Shown piece by piece: positions 7,078 to 10,598 of a DNA stretch of 10,598 nt (positions within the stretch are counted from its first letter, which is position 1; every line of letters begins with the position of its first letter). The stretch is taken from the NCBI GenBank assembly GCA_031280325.1, contig JAITGW010000042.1, positions 1 to 10,598 of the forward strand, read 5' to 3'. The notes beneath the pieces were generated by a model. The model was not told the DNA's origin and ran no database searches. It saw only the letters and a list, made by a program, of their open reading frames with translations. Source of the stretch: Oscillospiraceae bacterium. Lineage in GTDB: Bacteria; Bacillota; Clostridia; Oscillospirales; Oscillospiraceae. The translations under genes were made by a program, and so were the position numbers.

Positions 7078-7084
7078 TTATAAT
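7056..7084 (+). promoter_or_regulatory. perfect consensus sigma-A-type promoter for tRNA-Gln
   Basis: Both hexamers match consensus exactly: TTGACA (7056-7061) and TATAAT (7079-7084), with the optimal 17-bp spacer. The predicted start near 7091 leaves a leader of about 40 nt before the mature tRNA, to be removed by RNase P. Confidence 0.9.
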
Positions 7085-7109
7085 TTATTGGCATTTGACG
7101 CACTTTACT

Positions 7110-7237
7110 GATGTCGGCGCAAATTGTATACAGCGGGTTTGTGTAAGGGTAGCACGACAGACTCTGACTCTGTTTGTGAGGGTTCGACTCCTTCACCCGC
7201 TGCCAAAATTAACTGACAAAAAAAGATGTCGGCGCAA
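7110..7237. repeat. 13-bp direct repeats flanking the tRNA gene
   Basis: GATGTCGGCGCAA occurs at 7110-7122, ten bases before the tRNA, and again at 7225-7237, where its last bases form the start of the terminator stem. The copies are exact and 115 bp apart. They may be traces of a tandem tRNA-unit duplication. Confidence 0.85.
7132..7205 (+). tRNA. tRNA-Gln (anticodon CUG), CCA encoded
   Basis: The 74-nt sequence folds as a full cloverleaf. The acceptor AGCGGGT (7132-7138) pairs with ACCCGCT (7195-7201). The D stem is GTGT/GCAC. The anticodon stem ACAGA/TCTGT encloses loop CTCTGAC, with anticodon CTG at 7164-7166, reading CAG codons. A 4-nt variable loop is followed by the T stem GAGGG/CCTTC with loop TTCGACT. 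The discriminator base is G, as usual for tRNA-Gln, followed by genomic CCA (7203-7205). A consensus promoter lies upstream and a strong terminator downstream, so it is transcribed as a single tRNA unit. Confidence 0.96.
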
Positions 7238-7272
7238 GAAACCCGCTCAGGGAGCGGGTTTCTTGCGCTTTT
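7232..7272 (+). terminator. intrinsic terminator of the tRNA-Gln unit
   Basis: A perfect 16-bp stem (7232-7247 with 7253-7268) encloses a 5-nt loop CAGGG and is followed by TTTT (7269-7272). The inner part of the stem, AAACCCGCT/AGCGGGTTT, repeats the tRNA acceptor strands. Confidence 0.88.
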
Positions 7273-7456
7273 AGGGTTTAATTTGGTCACGCGTCAATAG
7301 TTATCGCATTATTTGCTGATTACTCTTGCCCCTTTTTGCTTCTTTTGTTCGGCTCGGATTTGCATGATTACTGCGTGACTTGCGGGGAAAACGTCCCGCT
7401 GATAAAAAAGCCGGGGAAATCAATAAATAAATCCATGGAAAAGGAATATCAAGCTT

Positions 7457-8056
7457 ATGAAAACAAAAGGCGCAATGAAAAATCTTAACAACACATCGTA
7501 CCTGCTTGCGTTTTTCACAACCGTCTGGGCGATATTTATGCTTGTGTGGCTGATTCTGCGCTCGCCGTTGCCGCTTCTCCCGGCAATCGCTGTAACTGCC
7601 TTCTTTGTGGCGGTTTCAGTATACATTTATCTCTCCGCCATAGCCGGGCACAAAGCGCTTAAAGCTATTCCCGATGATGAAAATACGGAAGAGGATTCAA
7701 AGAAGTCAAAAAAATGGACTGCCGTATTCATTGTTCAGGCTTCAGCTATTAGTTTATCGTCAGCGTTACTCGGCAGCTTTGGGTTATTCGAGTATATCGT
7801 GATTGCGGTGCTCTTTATCGTAGGCTTGCATTACATTCCCATAAGCATGTTTTACCGCACGAAAATCCAAATATATGTCGCCGTGCCAACGATATTGCTT
7901 GCCGTGCTTGGACTTGCATCCCTGCTCACAGGGACGCTTGCCGAATACGCCTCCGGAATCTGCTCATTTGCCGGGGCTCTTGGCTGCGCGGTTCTCGGCT
8001 TTTGGGCTATAGCGCAAGTTAAGGCTTTCACAAGCCGTCCCGACTCACAAAAATAG
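7457..8056 (+). CDS. hypothetical six-helix integral membrane protein
   Basis: I do not recognise this 199-residue protein with certainty. It has six likely membrane helices (about 14-34, 41-62, 88-106, 111-132, 138-157, 165-187). A hydrophilic, highly charged loop lies between helices 2 and 3 (about 65-87: PDDENTEEDSKKSKK). Helix 4 ends in a GLHYIPISMFYR motif (123-134) that may be a family signature. There is no signal peptide, cysteine pair or catalytic motif. ATG 7457 has AAGGA upstream at a rather long distance (about 11 bases); ATG 7475 is an alternative. The gene is isolated, sitting between the tRNA-Gln terminator and the end of mfd, and I see no good promoter: TTGCGG/TAAAAA at 7380-7408 is weak. 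Sampled base composition is low: 48 G+C in bases 7681-7800, against 39 G+C in 60 bases at 6481-6540. That suggests a different history. Confidence 0.75.
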   Translation: MKTKGAMKNLNNTSYLLAFFTTVWAIFMLVWLILRSPLPLLPAIAVTAFFVAVSVYIYLSAIAGHKALKAIPDDENTEEDSKKSKKWTAVFIVQASAISLSSALLGSFGLFEYIVIAVLFIVGLHYIPISMFYRTKIQIYVAVPTILLAVLGLASLLTGTLAEYASGICSFAGALGCAVLGFWAIAQVKAFTSRPDSQK

Positions 8057-8253
8057 AGTTCATTACTTGCTTCGGCAGACCTTGTATAATGCAAATCCAA
8101 CGGATCGGCATCTTTTTTGGGGGGAACATCCTGCCAAACCGAAGCAAGGCAAGGCTTACCCTAGACAAGGAAGTACGCACGGCGGCGCGGCATAGGCTGC
8201 GCCGCCGTGCGCTTACGGCGATATGCGATCCCCTCACCCGCGGCAGCCTCGGT
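8057..8253. other. intergenic region between membrane gene and mfd, with inverted repeats
   Basis: No gene is supported here. It contains a 10-bp inverted repeat CTTGCTTCGG (8066-8075) / CCGAAGCAAG (8139-8148), a TATAAT string at 8085-8090 without a matching -35, a run of six T followed by six G (8113-8124), and the strong hairpin at 8176-8211 listed separately. Confidence 0.6.
8176..8211 (-). terminator. long GC-rich hairpin, possible mfd terminator
   Basis: A perfect 13-bp GC-rich stem (8176-8188 with 8199-8211) encloses a 10-nt loop. It lies about 43 bases after the mfd stop and opposite the end of the membrane-protein gene, so it could end transcription from either side. Neither strand has a proper run of T after the stem, so intrinsic termination is uncertain. 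Confidence 0.4.
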
Positions 8254-10598
8254 TTATTTCCCCGCGACGGTCCGCCACGCACGGATTAGGATCTCCGCAT
8301 CGTCCAGCGCCCTCTTCCCGTCCGTAAGCTTCAGCGACACTCCCGGCGTCTCTCCGGCCGCGACGCGAATGCGTCCTTTGAAAAACGGCTGGGCGTACAG
8401 CTCCGTTATTACTCCCATATCGAAGTTCTCCAGCTTGAGGCTTAGAACGCCCGATTTCTGCGCCACCTCCGTAATTCCGCACCGCGCGGCCTCGGCGCGC
8501 AGCCGCGCGATCCGCACAAGGTTCACCGCTTCGTCCGGCGGGTCGCCGAAGCGGTCGACGAGCTCCGCGATCATCTCGTCCGCATCCTCCTCGCTCTCAA
8601 CTCGCGCGATTCTGCGGTATAGATCCACACGCTGCTCCCCACTGGGAACGTATTTCTCCGGAAGCACCGCCGGAACCGTAAAATCTGCCTGGCACTCTAT
8701 TTTTTTCGGCGCGGTAACGCCCTGCTCTTCAAGCACCGCTTCTTCAAGCAGCTTGAGATACATGTCATAGCCGACTTTCATCATATGCCCGGACTGCTCC
8801 GCGCCGAGCAGATTGCCCGCGCCGCGGATTTCCAGATCCCGCATCGCGATTTTGAAGCCTGAATTAAACTCTGCAAACTCGCGTATTGCGGAGAGACGCT
8901 TTTCCGAAACCTCGCTCAGCACCTTGCCGCGGCGGAACGTCAGATACGCAAACGCACGGCGCGGGCTGCGCCCGACGCGTCCGCGAATCTGGTGCAGCTG
9001 CGCAAGACCCATATGATCCGCGTCCTCAATTATGAGCGTGTTGATGTTCGGAATATCGATTCCCGTTTCGATTATCGTCGTGCAGACGAGAACGGACACG
9101 TTCCCGTCGCTGACGCGCTCCATCACGTCAGAGAGCGCTTCCTGATCCATTTGCCCATGCGCCGCCGCGACGGAAACGCCGGGCAGCATTTCGGCAATGC
9201 GCGCCGCTACGCGGGAGATGTTGTCGATCCTGTTGTGGAGATAATATACTTGCCCGCCTCGGGCGATTTCGCGCGCAATCGCGTCGCGGATCACTTCCCA
9301 GTCATGCTCCATGACATATGTCTGAACCGGCTGCCGCCCCGTCGGCGGCTCCTCAAGCACGGACATATCGTGGATTCCCGACAGCGCCATATTCAGCGTG
9401 CGCGGAATCGGCGTGGCGGAGAGCGTGAGTACGTCCACCGTCTTCGACAGCTCCTTCAGCCGTTCCTTGTGCGCCACTCCGAAGCGCTGCTCCTCATCCA
9501 CAACGAGCAGCCCGAGCTTATGGAATTTCACGTCTTTTTGCAGCAGCCGGTGCGTACCGATAATAAGATCAAGCGACCCCGCCTCCAGTTTTTTGAGCGC
9601 CGTCTTCATCTGCGCCGGAGTTTTGAACCTGCTTAGAACGTCAATATTCACAGGGTAGCCCGAAAAGCGTTTCATCGCGGTGATATAATGCTGCCTTGCA
9701 AGCACCGTCGTCGGCACAAGCACCGCCGCCTGATGTCCGTCAAGCACGCATTTCATTATCGCTCGCATCGCGACCTCTGTCTTGCCATAGCCCACATCGC
9801 CGCACAGCAGGCGGTCCATCGGCGTCGGCTGTTCCATATCGCGTTTGATCTCCTCAATGCACTTGAGCTGGTCGTCAGTCTCGACATATCCGAACTTCTC
9901 CTCAAACTCCGTCTGCCAGACGGAATCGGGCGCAAACGCGTGTCCGCGCTGCCGCCGCCGCGCCGCGTACAACGCGGTCAGCTCGCGCGCCATGTCGCGG
10001 GCAGAAGCGCGGGCGTGAGCTTTGCTCTTTTTCCAGTCCGCCCCGCCCATTTTGGACAGACGTACAGGCGCGTCCTCTCCTCCGCCGATGTGCTTTGAAA
10101 TCGCGCCAAGCTGCGTCGCGGGCAGGTACAGGCTGTCGTTGTCGCGATAGACAATCCTGACGTAATCCCGCGCCGCTCCGTCAACGATCATTTGCGACAA
10201 GCCGGCGTACCGTCCGATACCGTATTGCTCATGCACCACAAGGCTGCCCGGCGTGAGATCCGTATAGCTCTGCACCCGCTCGCGCGCGGATCTTACCTTC
10301 GTTTTCCGCGGCTTTCGCGCCGCGTCGCCCATAATCTGACCCTCTGTCAGAACGGCAAGCTTGAGCGACGGATATTCCATTCCGCCCGACAGCGCGCCGA
10401 CCGCAATCGCGCACGAGCCGGGCGGCGGAAGCTCCGCCAGTTCCGCATTAAGCGCCGCGGGAATGTCCCGCTCGATCAGAAACGCCTCCAACGCCTGCGC
10501 GCGGCGATATCCAGAGACCGTGATCACAACGCTGTACCCGGCTTCGCAGTAGTGCGAAATATCACCCGCCGCCGTGTCGAGCGATCCGCCATAGCTCG
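8254..10598 (-). CDS. mfd: transcription-repair coupling factor, C-terminal two-thirds (runs off right edge)
   Basis: Mfd removes RNA polymerase stalled at DNA lesions and recruits UvrA for nucleotide excision repair. The frame is open to the right edge, giving about 781 residues of a family usually near 1,150; the start is outside the window. A GTG at 10527 is internal, since the frame continues upstream with Mfd-like sequence. In order the fragment holds the end of the UvrB-like region, the CarD-type RNA-polymerase interaction domain (LVVHEQYGIGRYAGL... about 10250-10090) and the RecG-like translocase. The translocase carries Walker A GDVGYGKTE (about 9803-9775), DEEQ box VVDEEQRF (9504-9481), SATPIPRTL, and motif VI QIRGRVGR (about 8996-8968). 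The TRCF motif region (RDLEIRGAGNLLGAEQSGHM) and the C-terminal autoinhibitory domain (about 8640-8254) follow. All helicase motifs look intact. The downstream gene is convergent. Confidence 0.97.
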   Translation of the reverse strand, partial: SYGGSLDTAAGDISHYCEAGYSVVITVSGYRRAQALEAFLIERDIPAALNAELAELPPPGSCAIAVGALSGGMEYPSLKLAVLTEGQIMGDAARKPRKTKVRSARERVQSYTDLTPGSLVVHEQYGIGRYAGLSQMIVDGAARDYVRIVYRDNDSLYLPATQLGAISKHIGGGEDAPVRLSKMGGADWKKSKAHARASARDMARELTALYAARRRQRGHAFAPDSVWQTEFEEKFGYVETDDQLKCIEEIKRDMEQPTPMDRLLCGDVGYGKTEVAMRAIMKCVLDGHQAAVLVPTTVLARQHYITAMKRFSGYPVNIDVLSRFKTPAQMKTALKKLEAGSLDLIIGTHRLLQKDVKFHKLGLLVVDEEQRFGVAHKERLKELSKTVDVLTLSATPIPRTLNMALSGIHDMSVLEEPPTGRQPVQTYVMEHDWEVIRDAIAREIARGGQVYYLHNRIDNISRVAARIAEMLPGVSVAAAHGQMDQEALSDVMERVSDGNVSVLVCTTIIETGIDIPNINTLIIEDADHMGLAQLHQIRGRVGRSPRRAFAYLTFRRGKVLSEVSEKRLSAIREFAEFNSGFKIAMRDLEIRGAGNLLGAEQSGHMMKVGYDMYLKLLEEAVLEEQGVTAPKKIECQADFTVPAVLPEKYVPSGEQRVDLYRRIARVESEEDADEMIAELVDRFGDPPDEAVNLVRIARLRAEAARCGITEVAQKSGVLSLKLENFDMGVITELYAQPFFKGRIRVAAGETPGVSLKLTDGKRALDDAEILIRAWRTVAGK

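Noticed and set aside
7382-7399. GCGGG/CCCGC hairpin upstream of the membrane-protein gene as a terminator or riboswitch.
   Set aside because: The stem is only 5 bp, has no T tract and matches no riboswitch I recognise.
8085-8090. TATAAT as a promoter downstream of the membrane-protein gene.
   Set aside because: There is no -35-like hexamer at 16-18 bp, and no gene follows on that strand before the convergent mfd.

Overview
The window looks like chromosomal DNA from a moderately high-GC member of the Firmicutes, most likely class Clostridia. This is inferred from the gene content, the PhoB-type two-component pair, strong sigma-A-type promoters, AGGAGG-type ribosome binding sites and a CCA-encoding tRNA. 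No taxonomic marker was searched. Most of the content is core genome, and I see no complete novel defence, mobile or biosynthetic system.

Layout. Positions 1-564 (-) hold the N-terminal part of a CCA-adding tRNA nucleotidyltransferase that runs off the left edge. Divergently, 663-2054 (+) is murC, the muramate-L-alanine ligase of peptidoglycan synthesis, with a strong promoter. Converging on it are two overlapping genes on the minus strand. The first, 4025-2481, encodes a membrane-anchored protein of the D-Ala-D-Ala carboxypeptidase (peptidase S11) family. The second, 2488-2051, encodes a small cysteine-rich C_GCAxxG_C_C protein. The murC stop and the stop of the small gene share bases. The carboxypeptidase-like protein appears to lack all three catalytic motifs, which is the most interesting observation here.

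Positions 4047-4215 carry two copies of a 77-bp structured repeat plus a decayed third. They lie between divergent genes and probably in the leader of the carboxypeptidase-like mRNA. To the right on the plus strand are a membrane-anchored helix-hairpin-helix (ComEA-like) protein (4289-4831) and an OmpR/PhoB-type response regulator with its sensor histidine kinase (4890-7026).

A consensus promoter then drives a tRNA-Gln(CUG) gene (7132-7205). Its terminator hairpin repeats sequences of the tRNA acceptor stem. A lone, more AT-rich gene for a six-helix membrane protein (7457-8056) follows, then a hairpin-containing intergenic stretch. The window ends in the large C-terminal part of mfd (8254-10598, -), the transcription-repair coupling factor.

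Together the genes cover tRNA maturation, cell-wall synthesis, envelope signalling and DNA repair. Only the two minus-strand genes at 2051-4025 and the response regulator/kinase pair show tight physical coupling.
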